Under the pieces are notes generated by a model that saw nothing but the letters and a program-made list of their open reading frames with translations, ran no database searches and was not told the origin of the DNA. From contig JAHRBS010000006.1 of NCBI GenBank assembly GCA_024305745.1, positions 1,242,501-1,306,500 of the forward strand: a DNA stretch of 64,000 bases, in the 5' to 3' direction. Below are positions 44,296 to 54,348 of the stretch, piece after piece. A program made the translations under genes and the position numbers. This DNA comes from Polyporus tsugae. Taxonomy: Eukaryota > Basidiomycota > Agaricomycetes > Polyporales > Polyporaceae. The stretch's first letter is position 1, and each line of letters starts with the position of its first letter.

Positions 44296-44837
44296 ACGGA
44301 GCGGGGAAGTGTGCATGTTTGTTACCCATCATGGTTTTTTGTTGTTGGACATGGAGACTGCTATCATGCAATGTATTGTAGATCCTGTACATCCTCTATT
44401 ATTAATGCTACTGAGTTTCTTGAAGCAGGGATGTTGGGTGTGCCCTTACATCGGCCTTACCTCCAACATAGAACCAATAAAAGCCGATTTTGAGGTCGGT
44501 GTCCTTGCTTATATTCGGACCTGATGTGCCGGATGACTAAGCTCAACCGAATGAACTGCGACGCCTTGAACCTGCCTTGAACCAAACTTCTTGAGCTTGA
44601 ACTGCAAGCCGTATACATATGCTGTATGCTGTCTTGGACTTTCTCCAAGTTCTCCTCGTTGTTCTTGTTATGAGATCTTCAACCGTACATCTCGTCAAGA
44701 AAATCCCGACTTGAACTTAGGCACAAGACACCTGTGTCATCCGAGAACAGTTTGTGCGTACTTTGGTCGCCTTTTCCCAAGTAAGCGCGGTCTCCCTCTT
44801 TCTTTGAACAGGCGATTTAATATGCGTTTGTAGGCTA

Positions 44838-46683
44838 GATACCCTCAATGCGGACGTATTCAGCCTGATTGCTGATCATGTGCACCAGGATGGAGGTTCC
44901 CTCCGCCATTTGGCGTCATCATCCCGCGACCTCCGTGCTCTCAGTCTCTCCATCTTATTCGCTCGATGTCAGGCTGACATCAGGAAACCTGACAAGGGCA
45001 GTCCACCGGAGGGGATACGTCGATACGTTCGGTGAGTCATGCGCTCGTCGTGCTTGTATGTCACTGCAACCCAATCCCGTTGAAGACATTTATCGCTCCG
45101 GGGACCCTTGATTCGGGATATCGATATACAACACTTAATAACGCTCGTCGGACAACTGCCATCCCTCGCGTCGATCTCGGTTGAGGAGACCGACGGCCAT
45201 ATGCCGTGGCCTGCTTGGAGGGTTTGCCTATCCAACCCCCGCATCAAGTCACTCTCATACGACGCCGGACTCCGTGACCTGGCCATACAGCCCTTCCCCC
45301 TAGATGAAGTAGAAGCGACCGCTGTTTCATTGAAGAAGTTTTCCTACACCACGACGATGTGGCGAGAGTGGACGAATGGCGTCGCGGTCGTTAGAGGTGC
45401 GCTCAGGCCCATCAGTATGCGACCCCGGTTCGCGTTCGAACAGCAACGCCTCTCTGCAATCATACTCAAGATGAGCCACTCCGCTACGTCGCTCACGCTC
45501 CCGATGGAGTCTGCTCCGCTCCTGCCTATGGCGGAGCTAGCATGGCCGTACCTCCAAGAGCTGAATCTCCATGGCCGCTTACTCTGCAGCGATCAGCCCT
45601 CACACCTCAAATTACTGCTACCATCGATGCCTTCCTTACGGAAGCTGTCTATCTTGGCTGCCAGAAGCAGCAAAGTAGGACGTCCCGCCTTCTTCCCTCA
45701 GACATCTCCATATCCCTCGCGTCACAACACCCAACGACGACGTTCCAGTTCCTCTAGTTCGTCTTCGTCGTCTGACTCCTCTAGTTCCTCTTCGCCGTCC
45801 GACTCGGAACCTTCGTCTCTCTCTCTTCCCGATCCCAAACGAGACCCCGGAACTGTCCCTCCAGACCTCCTGATCCAGCTTCGATCCTTGGAGATCGCAT
45901 TCCCCGACCCAGAAGACGGCATTTTCTCGTTTACCATGCCGAGCCTCACACGCCTGTCTCTCCGAGATCAACCACGCCTATACCACCAGCTAGCTTTTGG
46001 CCATGCCGTCGGTTCCGGCCCCAAGCTCGCTTTTTGGCATTGCCCGGCTCTCCTGGATGTCGATGCCGTCACCATTCTCAAACGCATCGATGCATCCCTC
46101 CTGAGGAACTTGGAGATCGTATATGGGGTATCGGACACATCCGGGGGGTCTGACGACACGTTGCTCGAATACGTCGCCCACTCCTTCCCACAGCTCGAAC
46201 ACCTCGAAGTGCATCGATACCGCCGCACGAGGACCGAGCAGACGCCCTGCGTACGTCGTTCGCCAGTGTATCGGTGACAATCTACTCACGGTCTGCACAG
46301 AGACACATAGCCGGAATCCTCGCTGGTTCCAGGTCACTGCGAACGGTGCGACTGAACCTCGACTTCCACGACGACCACCAGGCGTACTGCGGCAATCCCA
46401 TTATACGCCAGGAGTGGTTCCGAATCTTCAAGGAGGAGCGGGGCCCCAAATCGTCGCGATCATGCAGGCGTGTCCTCGCCTGGAATATGTCGCGCTCCTC
46501 TACCACGGTCGGCCCGCTTCCGTCTGGGCTGAGTTCCATCCGGAGCGCTGTGCGGAGCCACGTTTCGTCCTCAAGTACGACGATGCCTACGTGTGCGTGA
46601 TGCTGTCGTTTCCCGTGGTCGCTATTCTGACTTCTGTGTCTAGGGATTCGGAACCCATCAAGAGGGAATGGTGCCTCGCTTGA
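44838..46683 (+). pseudogene. F-box/LRR-like protein, copy 6, with a late frameshift
   Basis: The F-box exon (about 44835-45031) reads LDTLNADVFSLIADHVHQDG, then GSLRHLASSSRDLRALSLSI and LFARCQADIRK. It joins in phase to a long exon 45086-46250 carrying leucine-rich segments (VSLKKFSYTTTMWREW, LTLPMESAPLLPM, LQELNLHGRLL, LRKLSILAARS, a Ser run, LRSLEIAFPDPEDGIFSF, LTRLSLRDQPRLYHQ, LRNLEIVYG, LEHLEVHRYR). Exon 46301 onward reads RHIAGILAGSRSLRTVRLNL, then DFHDDHQAY to EERGP near 46446. The homologous QIVAIMQACPRLEYVALLYH then continues in another frame, so one base is missing at the ggggcccc run. The original end, after an intron near 46594-46645, would be at 46683. The first exon is not resolved: no suitable ATG joins the F-box exon in phase. 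It is the least damaged member together with the 48-kb copy. An SCF adaptor role is inferred. Confidence 0.65.
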
Positions 46684-47329
46684 CGACGCCTTGTGCATGC
46701 GATCTAATAGCGTGCCTGATCCTTTCTTCGTCCTGTATCGGTTGTTGTAGATTTCGCCTCGTTTAGTGCTGCGTCGGTGATCCGGAGAAGTTCTCCAAGT
46801 ACGACATCGTGTTCAAGTTTATGGGCAGGGATGGGCAGGGAGGAGTCGACTTCCGCTGCGGTGCTCAACACTTCCTTGCCTTTCCGTGGAAAGGATCCTA
46901 TGGTTATCTCTCGCCGATCGTGGAGTGTTCGCAGCCTGCGCTGCGAGATATCCCGATGGAAGCCACTCTGGAAATTGTGAGTGTTTTTTTGAGTTTCGTG
47001 TCGGTGCTAGATGTTCTGACGTTAGTTCTTCTCGGAGAACTCCCCCACGCGTGACGTCACGCGTTTCAGACTCGGATGCAAGCCTAAGCTTCAAGCTTCA
47101 AGTTCGACTGCGACTCGCTCGACGGGCTCTTTCGCCGGTCCCATCTTCTCTCCCAGCTCGGGCGCGTTCTCGGTTCACCTGCACCCAAGCATCAGTCTAT
47201 CACTTCGCTTGGTACGTCTGTTTGTCCTTGCCACATTGACCGCGTGACGATCGACCGTTACGCGTTATTCACCCAAAGCACTTGAAAGGCATAGGCAGCT
47301 TTCCGCATACATCCAGCCGCGAATGGTTT

Positions 47330-47860
47330 TTAGGACGCCCGGACTCGCCCATCTCAGGCTCTCTATCCGTGACTGCCACCGGTCTACGATGTCTATCCGT
47401 ACAGCGGGTGGGTTGCCCCGGTATCATGGTATGCTCCTTTTCTTAGTACTCCAGTTCAACGCCTGTCCATCCTTAGTGAGCGCATGCAGATGCCAGCCTG
47501 CGTACCTACCTGCGCCATCGTTAGTTCGTCCCTGTGTACTGTGTGCTGTGGACTGATTTCACTTCCGCTTGGTCACACAGCCCATCCGAGTCGCACGGAC
47601 GCTAATAGCGACGAAGTCATCCGCCTCAACCCCGACTCCGAGGGCGACCATCAGGCATACTGCAGAGCCTGCGACTTTGCACTGACCTGTGGTATGACAT
47701 ATGGCCGTTGGAAAGAGCGGCCCCGAGATCATCGACCGCATGCAGGCCTTTCCGCGGCTGGAGGGAGCCCGACGCTGCTCCTGTACCACGGACAGCCGTC
47801 GCCGACATGGGTTGAGTTTCGCACGGCACGACGCCCTGGGCCGGAGATAATCCTGTAATA
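47330..47860 (+). pseudogene. F-box/LRR-like C-terminal remnant (copy 7)
   Basis: LAHLRLSIRDCHR near 47345 resembles LTHLSLRDCPRL of the family. From about 47590 the DNA encodes pieces similar to ARTLIATKS, IRLNPDSEGDHQAYC, PEIIDRMQAFPRLEG and LLLYHGQPSPTWVEF, but in three different frames. No F-box is present. It ends before the next copy begins. This is a relic that resembles the remnant at 19.0-19.4 kb. Confidence 0.55.
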
Positions 47861-48377
47861 TTACCCAGAACATGTGGGAGGATCCCGTCGCACGCTTTTG
47901 TCCATTGCGTGACAGTCCAGCTTCTGATGGCTCGTTTCCAGGGACCCGAAAACGATGGTCAAGAGGTGGCAAGTTACTCGACGTGGAAGGAGGAGACACC
48001 AGTGCTGTATTGTTAGGCTGGTGCCGCATCCCTCTCCCCATGGGGAGGTTTATCCCAGGTGAGTTGAGTTGGGTCTGAACTGCTTTGGTTCCACACCGGG
48101 TGTTACGTCGACGCCCCTGACCTGTTCGGCTGACTCAGACCATTGCTACCATTTCTAGGGCTTGTTGCGGAACGTCATCAGCGGGGACAAACTCCTGTGC
48201 CGTCCCAGTTCCTTCCCCCATGTCCCGCTATGTTATCAAAAGCATTTTCTGCGCTCAACCTGTTATTCCCTTGGAGAGAAGGTTCAGGGAAAGCACGGTC
48301 AGCGGCGTTTTCACGCAGCGGCAACACGTGAGTTCCATTCACTCGTCCTTTACACCGTTCATTGATGAGCGGTTTAG

Positions 48378-50110
48378 GCTCGAGACACTGAATTTCGATG
48401 TACTCTGGTTGATTGCGGAGCAAATACACCAGTCCGGTTGGCTTCGAGCTCTCTCACTCGTTTCCCGAACCACACGCAACCTCGTTCTCCCTCTCCTCTT
48501 CTCCCGTTGCTTGGTCGACACTCTCGATGATCCAGATCCAGTGCCGACCAAAGAGTTTCCTGACGCGCTTTGCGTATATGTTATGTACGTCCTTCTACCC
48601 CTGTCGCATCCGCCCCCAAGCTAACTTATTCGATGCAAGACACTTGACACACCGTGGGCCGTTCCGAAATGACGGGGATGTTCAGCGTTTTCAAGGCCTC
48701 GTTGCTCGTCTGACGTCCCTCACCTCGATTACCTTCACGGACACTCGGGCAACGCTGTCACCGGCCGTCATCAAGCCATGCCTTACACATGCCTGCATCA
48801 CCTCTCTCTCGTTCAGCTTGGGCAATCGTTATGATTGTCTGCAGAACTTGCCATTGACCGCTGAGGACTTGGCATCGGTTGGACCACTTTCACTCACAAG
48901 GCTGTCTTGGACTCCGACGATGTGGCGGGAGCGCGGGAACACTGTTGTCACTACGTACCGTAGTGGTTCTGTTTGTATGACGTCGGGAGGGCCGGGATGG
49001 AAAACCTTGAAGAAAGTCTATACACTCGAGAAAAACCTTTTGGGCACGATTCTCCTCGGGATGTCTAACACCGCGACGTCCCTCTCGCTGCCAATGGAGT
49101 CGGCGCCAATAGACGCGATGCGACAGGTCCGGTGGCCACGCCTCAAGCATCTTTCTCTCTTCGGACGGTTCATTCACGGCTTACACGCCCACTCTATCTG
49201 TTGGCTGCTCCCATATCTTCCCGCCCTTGAGTCGCTCTCCATCCAAGCTGCCAGAAATGGGGGGCGGCGGTCGATACTTCCAGAACATCCCAAAGCTAAG
49301 CCCTCCGTGATCCGTCGAGCCGCCCTAGACCGCTTCTCCCCAACTTGCGTTCCCTAACAATCGCGTACCCCGAACCTACGGATCAACTATTTTCTTCGAG
49401 TTGCGACTGGAGCCGTCTCACCCACCTCTCCCTACGGGACTGCCCTCGACTCTACTTTGGTAACTGCGGCTGGTGTTTATTCCCCGGCGAGTGGTGCACT
49501 GTGGCTTTGACGGCACAGGAGTGCTTGTCTGTCCTGAAACGGATGAAGGCATTCAACCTGAGGAGCCTCGAACTTGTCTATTATACGGACTCGGACACTT
49601 CTGTGTCAGCGTCGGAGGAAGACCTGTTTGGCGATATTGGGCAGACGTTCGCGCAACTAGAACATCTGGAGATACACCGCTACCACCGCGTCCGTCGGAA
49701 CAGGAAAAAGGCGGTCCCGCATGTACGTCCTTAGTGCGCATCTCACTCACCGATCGTGTCACTCACCATCGTACTCGTACTGTGGGCAGATACGCATCGC
49801 TCGCCTCCTCACGGCCATCAAGTCGCTCCGCACAGCCAAGGTCAATCTCGACTTCCCAGATGACTCCAATGCATATCGCTGCAGCGGAGACAAACGCCGC
49901 AAAGGGTGGTTTAGGACGTACGTGCGCCGCGGGACGGACATCCTCGAGGCCATGCGGCGAGGGTGCCCGCTGCTGCACCACGTCGAGCTGCTGTACCATG
50001 GACATCCGGGACCGACGTGGCTCGAATTCCATCCCGTGCCCGGCCGCAAGCGCAAACCTAGGGTCGTGTGCGAGCATGACCCCGCGCACATGTGGGTTTT
50101 CGCAGTGTAA
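48378..50110 (+). pseudogene. F-box/LRR-like protein, copy 8, with one frameshift
   Basis: The F-box exon 48378-48584 reads ETLNFDVLWLIAEQIHQSGW, then LRALSLVSRTTRNLVLPLLF and SRCLVDTLDD. It joins in phase to exon 48640 onward: LTSLTSITFTDTRATLSPAV, LSLTRLSWTPTMWRERG, TSLSLPMESAPIDAM, LKHLSLFGRFIHG. Near 49340 (tcccc run) the frame shifts; the homologous LRSLTIAYPEPTDQLFSSS, LTHLSLRDCPRLYF, LRSLELVYYTDSD and LEHLEIHRYHR follow in another frame to 49722. A last exon, 49790-50110, gives IRIARLLTAIKSLRTAKVNL, ILEAMRRGCPLLHHVELLYH and TWLEFHPVPG to TAA. The first coding exon is unresolved: the ATGs at 48220 and 48231 do not join in phase. It is very similar to the 5-kb copy, with the same exon layout. 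The frameshift may be real or a homopolymer error. Confidence 0.65.
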
Positions 50111-50419
50111 AGGCTCTCGTTGAAACTGTCGCTCATGACCGTTGCCTTGTAGAGATTCAGAAATGTACCCGAGGGCATATTGTCCTCCATATTTCTGAGT
50201 ATACGTAGGCAATGACCCCTTGCCGGATGTACCTCAGCGTGTGGCGACCGCCGGGCCCCCGATCCTCGTGCGGTATACTGTGGAGTCGGCGTACAGTACA
50301 TCCCTCTTTTGTCAGCCAAGTTAATGCCATCGAGTTTTGTTTTGAAGGTAGACGAGTCCCAAGTCGTCTTCCTGAGTCCTGACGCGGACGGTCGGGTCAT
50401 CCTTATGCCTCCAGAAGCA

Positions 50420-50750
50420 CGTTATAGCTGAGATACTCGCGGCTGTCCGAGCGCTGCGTGCCGTCCGGCTGAACCTCGACTTCCGTGACGACGACCCCCA
50501 AGCGTACTTACTGCGGCAACCCCGATATCCCCCGGGCCCGCAGGTACTCATGGCATGAAGTGTTCGAAAAGCAGTGGGGCCCGGAGATCGTCGAGATCAT
50601 GCAAGCGGCGTGTCCCTGCTTGGAATACTTGGAATACGTCGCCTTGCCGATACCATGGCTGCCCCGCGTCCGTCTGGACCGAGTTTCCATGATCCGCAGC
50701 GGCATTTCGTGCTCGAGTCTCCTCAAGTGCAACGCCACCCACGCATAGGT
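50420..50750 (+). pseudogene. F-box/LRR-like C-terminal remnant (copy 9)
   Basis: EILAAVRALRAVRLNLDFRD near 50425-50490 matches the last-exon LRR block of the family (EILSRAQSFKRTVRLNLDFH). PEIVEIMQAACPCLEYLEYV follows at about 50580 in another frame, with a duplicated LEYLEY. No F-box or middle part is present. It lies 300 bp after the previous copy, so it is probably a partial tandem duplication that decayed. Confidence 0.55.
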
Positions 50751-51422
50751 AGGCGTCTTTGTTGCCGTTGTCTCCCCGGCGACGGTACGGTTCCCGGATT
50801 CTGTATGCCAGGGAGTCGGAGATGATCAAGCTTAAGAGGCAGTGGCCCCCGCAGGGTGGAAAGATCTCGCGCGGGCGGCGCGGTCGACTTCGCTCCTTCA
50901 GCTTTTGGGCTCCGGATCTGCTCGGGGATAGATGGTAGCTTCATCGCCGTGGACTATCAAGGCTCTACTGGTGCCCCCCAAGGACTAACCCGGCTACTTC
51001 AAAATTTCAAACCTCCGTTGTAAACTAACGCGAGCTTCTTGAATCATGACGGGCACCATAGATGAGTTCATACGTACCCTGTATATATATCAATCTCTTC
51101 CCTTGGAAGATGGGTATAAGCCAGAATATCTTCCGTTGCTTGGACGCAAAGAAGCAGCTTCGCGCACGACCACTGAACACATGCAGGTCAACGTTTCGGC
51201 CCTCACCTCTCCACCATCTCACCAATCATAAGGAATGCCCGCGCACAGCCGTGCATGATGGCGTATGTATAGCATCCGCACAACACCCTAGACGACAGCG
51301 TCGTCAAATTCATTCGTCTCCAGACTCCCAGGCATCCCGCCGACATCGCATTCAAATATCATCCCCTTGCCCGATTGCAACAATCTCCCATCGACAGCCC
51401 TCATTGAAGATGGCAATGATAA

Positions 51423-53207
51423 TCACATCACCCACTCGACGACCCTGCGTGCCTCCTCCCTCCTCCTCGCCACCACCTCCGCGACCTCGGCGCCCCACAC
51501 GTCCTCGGGGCGCTTCTTTTCCAGCAGCACCTCCTTCAGGTGCCGCTCGGCGTCCCCGAACTCGAACGAGACGCAGTTCGCGAGCGACAGCGGCTCCTCG
51601 GGGTCCCAGCGGACGAGTGCGGGGCGTTCGGGGACGGGGAACGGCGGACGGACGGAGCGCCCGCGGTAGATGTCGTCGAACAGCAGGCCGAGGTCGTCGT
51701 CGTCCAGCGGGAGTTTGCTGTGCAGGGGGGAGCAGGTCGTCAGTATCGGATGGGTCGTACGCGCGTCGGTTCGGCGCTGATGGAAGGTGACACGCAAAAC
51801 AGGGACGGGATTGAGGGGATGCAGCGGAATGCAGTACGTACTTCAGCTGTCGTCCGAGCAACTTCTGCTCGCGCTTCTGGAGGTCTCGCGAGAGGCGCTC
51901 GTTGAATTTCTTGCGGCCTTTGACAGGGAGGGGGTTCGAGATCGGCTTGCCTGCGAGCTCGCAGAGGATGTAGGTCGCGATGTTAAGACCAAAGATCGCC
52001 GGCAACGGACCTGTTTATGGGGAGAATTATCTAAATTGAGAGCGCGTAATGGAAAGAGTGGAGGCAGGCGTACCGAGCACGGGAAGGATGCGGACGCGGA
52101 AGTCATCGAAGACTCCGAGCTCCTTCACGTCGCCTTTCTGGAACTCCTCTTCGGGGAGCGGAAGGAGCTTGACCTCGCCGGGGACCTCCGTCGAGTATAC
52201 GACGGGAATGCCGGACGATACGCCCTCGAGGCGGAGGCGACGTCGCACGGATCGCGCGAGGGGGTCATACATCGTGTACGAAATGTCGCTAATCTGGATG
52301 CGGGTTGGGTCACATTTCGCGCCAGAGCCCATGGACGAGAACACCTTTGTGATTGAAAGTCAAACATGCGTACATGCGTATGGGTCGAATAGTATGGAAT
52401 GACATAGGGACGCACCTTGATGCCATTCTCGTGGCAGTACTTGAGCAAGTCTACTTTTGTTGTAATATTGTCTATCGCATCTAGATATGTATGGACTCAG
52501 CGCGGAATCAAAATAAATGTTGCATAGAGGACGCACCTATGACCCAGTCTGCACCCTCCAAGAATTCCCCGCCAGTGTCTTTCCGCCAGATGTCGATCCG
52601 CGCATCGATCTCTATGACGCGCGAGATCTGTTTCAGAGTGCGCTCGATACACTTGACCTTGGGGGTCCCCACGTCAGCCAGCACAGCGGTCGCATGTCGG
52701 TTCAATGACGACAAGGTGACTTGGTCGAAGTCGACAAGACGGAGCTTCTTGACACCGCTGTATGCGCATCAGTATGAGAATAACAAACAAGAATAGGGAT
52801 ACGTACGACCGCGCCAACATGACAGCTGCCCAGCTTCCAACTCCTCCGCACCCTATGACGACGACCGTGCTTTTCCGGATGCGCGCCATGCCCTCGTCGC
52901 CGAAGAATGCGTAGTTTCGGGCGAGCTGCTCCCGCACGAGCTCCTCGTCATATTGCAGTGGTACTCCGTGCTTAGCCTCGACGCCTCCGAGGCTAATCTC
53001 TGGGTGGTGGTCGTCCTCGTGCGGTAGATCCTTTTGCTTCCCCTTCACGCTCGTCTTCAGTGAGCGGTGTACGTCATCGTTGAGACTCCTCCGTTTCTGC
53101 TGTCGGACATACTGTTGGTATCCTGAGAAGGCACCTGCTGTGAGTACAGCTGCGCCGAGCGCGGTGAGAACGAGTTGGGTGCGGTGAGAGTGGAGGTCAA
53201 GACTCAT
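51423..53207 (-). CDS. tRNA threonylcarbamoyladenosine dehydratase (TCD, E1-like)
   Basis: This is an E1/ThiF-fold enzyme that activates t6A37 of tRNA with ATP and cyclises it to ct6A, improving decoding of ANN codons. In yeast the paralogues Tcd1 and Tcd2 sit in the mitochondrial outer membrane. Six exons (52807-53207, 52537-52757, 52416-52480, 52074-52344, 51842-52010, 51423-51717) join in phase to 473 aa. A hydrophobic N-terminal helix (TQLVLTALGAAVLTAGAFSG) is followed by a basic stretch, consistent with membrane anchoring. The catalytic core shows LARNYAFFGDEGMARIRKST, the nucleotide-binding VVVIGCGGVGSWAAVML, LRLVDFDQVTLSSLNRHAT and VIDAIDNITTKVDLL. A long fungal C-terminal extension carries GRKKFNERLSRDLQKREQKL and a final helical segment. 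I cannot tell whether it corresponds to Tcd1 or Tcd2. Confidence 0.9.
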
Positions 53208-54348
53208 TGTGCATGTGCTGGCTGCAGCAAGCTCAAGTCGCCATCCAAATCGGGTTTACTGTACAGGTTGACGTAATCCCTCGCCTCATCTTCCCGCCAA
53301 TTTCAACTGTTACTTAGATTGCAGACTCTTCCCCTCAGTCCCTCTTTGCGAATTCCTTGTCTTTGTCTCCCAGTATTTGTCCTTGCTTTGATATGAAGAC
53401 TCCGAGTTCCCCGCTCGTACATCAATCGGAAAGGCAAATCAGAGAATTCAGAACACCGACCGGTCAACACACAGGCACATGCTGGGCTTTTCACCATCGC
53501 GTCTTCCCGAACCGCTGAAGTGAGAAGAAGTTCGGAGGTTCAGGGGGGCTTGGTGAGTGCAATGTTTTCGATAATGCGTTCCCTAGATGCGGCAGGACCT
53601 TTCACACATTCCTCAAGTTTCAACAATACTTCCTTCCACGCACTGCTCGGAGACTCGGATTCAGAGTACCCCAGCCATGACACAGCGTCGACGGGTTTCG
53701 GAGACATTGCGGACATATTATCTACATATGTTGTGGCATCTATGATCCGCTCATCATCCGCTCCTTCTCCGCTTCTTGGCAAGTTCGTGGGATGTGGGAT
53801 CAGGATGCAGCATTTCGTCACTTCGCGCCGTCGAGTCTTCCCCTGGACTTCAACTCACTCTCCTACTCATTATCGCATCTAAATCCACTGGTTTACGGTA
53901 TTAACGAAACTTGTCTCTAGAATGAATGAAGAGGAGTCGAGAGGGCCAATATTAATCTCAGCCGCCAGAAAAGGAAGGCGCCGTACATTACCAGGACGAC
54001 GGGGACCTGGGCGTCGCCATCGGTTCGCACAGCCTGGGAGTTGTTGCCACTGTCGTGCAACCGTCTGTTCCGTATCATTGTCATCAAGTGGGCCGGCCCC
54101 TCCACATATTGAGCCCGCCTTCCCAGTACGCTGTCATCACCCTCCTCGGGGTGAATACCTTCACGCTCTACGACCATCGCTCGTTTCTCTCTCTCGGTGC
54201 AGGCGTCGCCCTTTTACCCGCAGCCAGTCTGCATTCCATTCTTTTCTTCCTGGTCGGACCCCCCTCCTCCTCGTCTTTGCCACTCGTCCGGTACTTTCTG
54301 TGAAATGCCCTCTGCTCTTCTCTAGGATACCCGCGTCATTCTGGTTAA
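53208..54348. other. Intergenic region with ambiguous coding signals
   Basis: Between TCD and the seven-helix gene I could not fix a gene. On the minus strand 53540-53821 reads like protein (YVDNMSAMSPKPVDAVSWLG, AWKEVLLKLEECVKG), while on the plus strand a good intron can be placed at about 53551-53599 (GTGAGT to GCGGCAG) in front of a frame ending at 53882. The two interpretations exclude each other and neither can be extended to a full gene. Confidence 0.35.
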
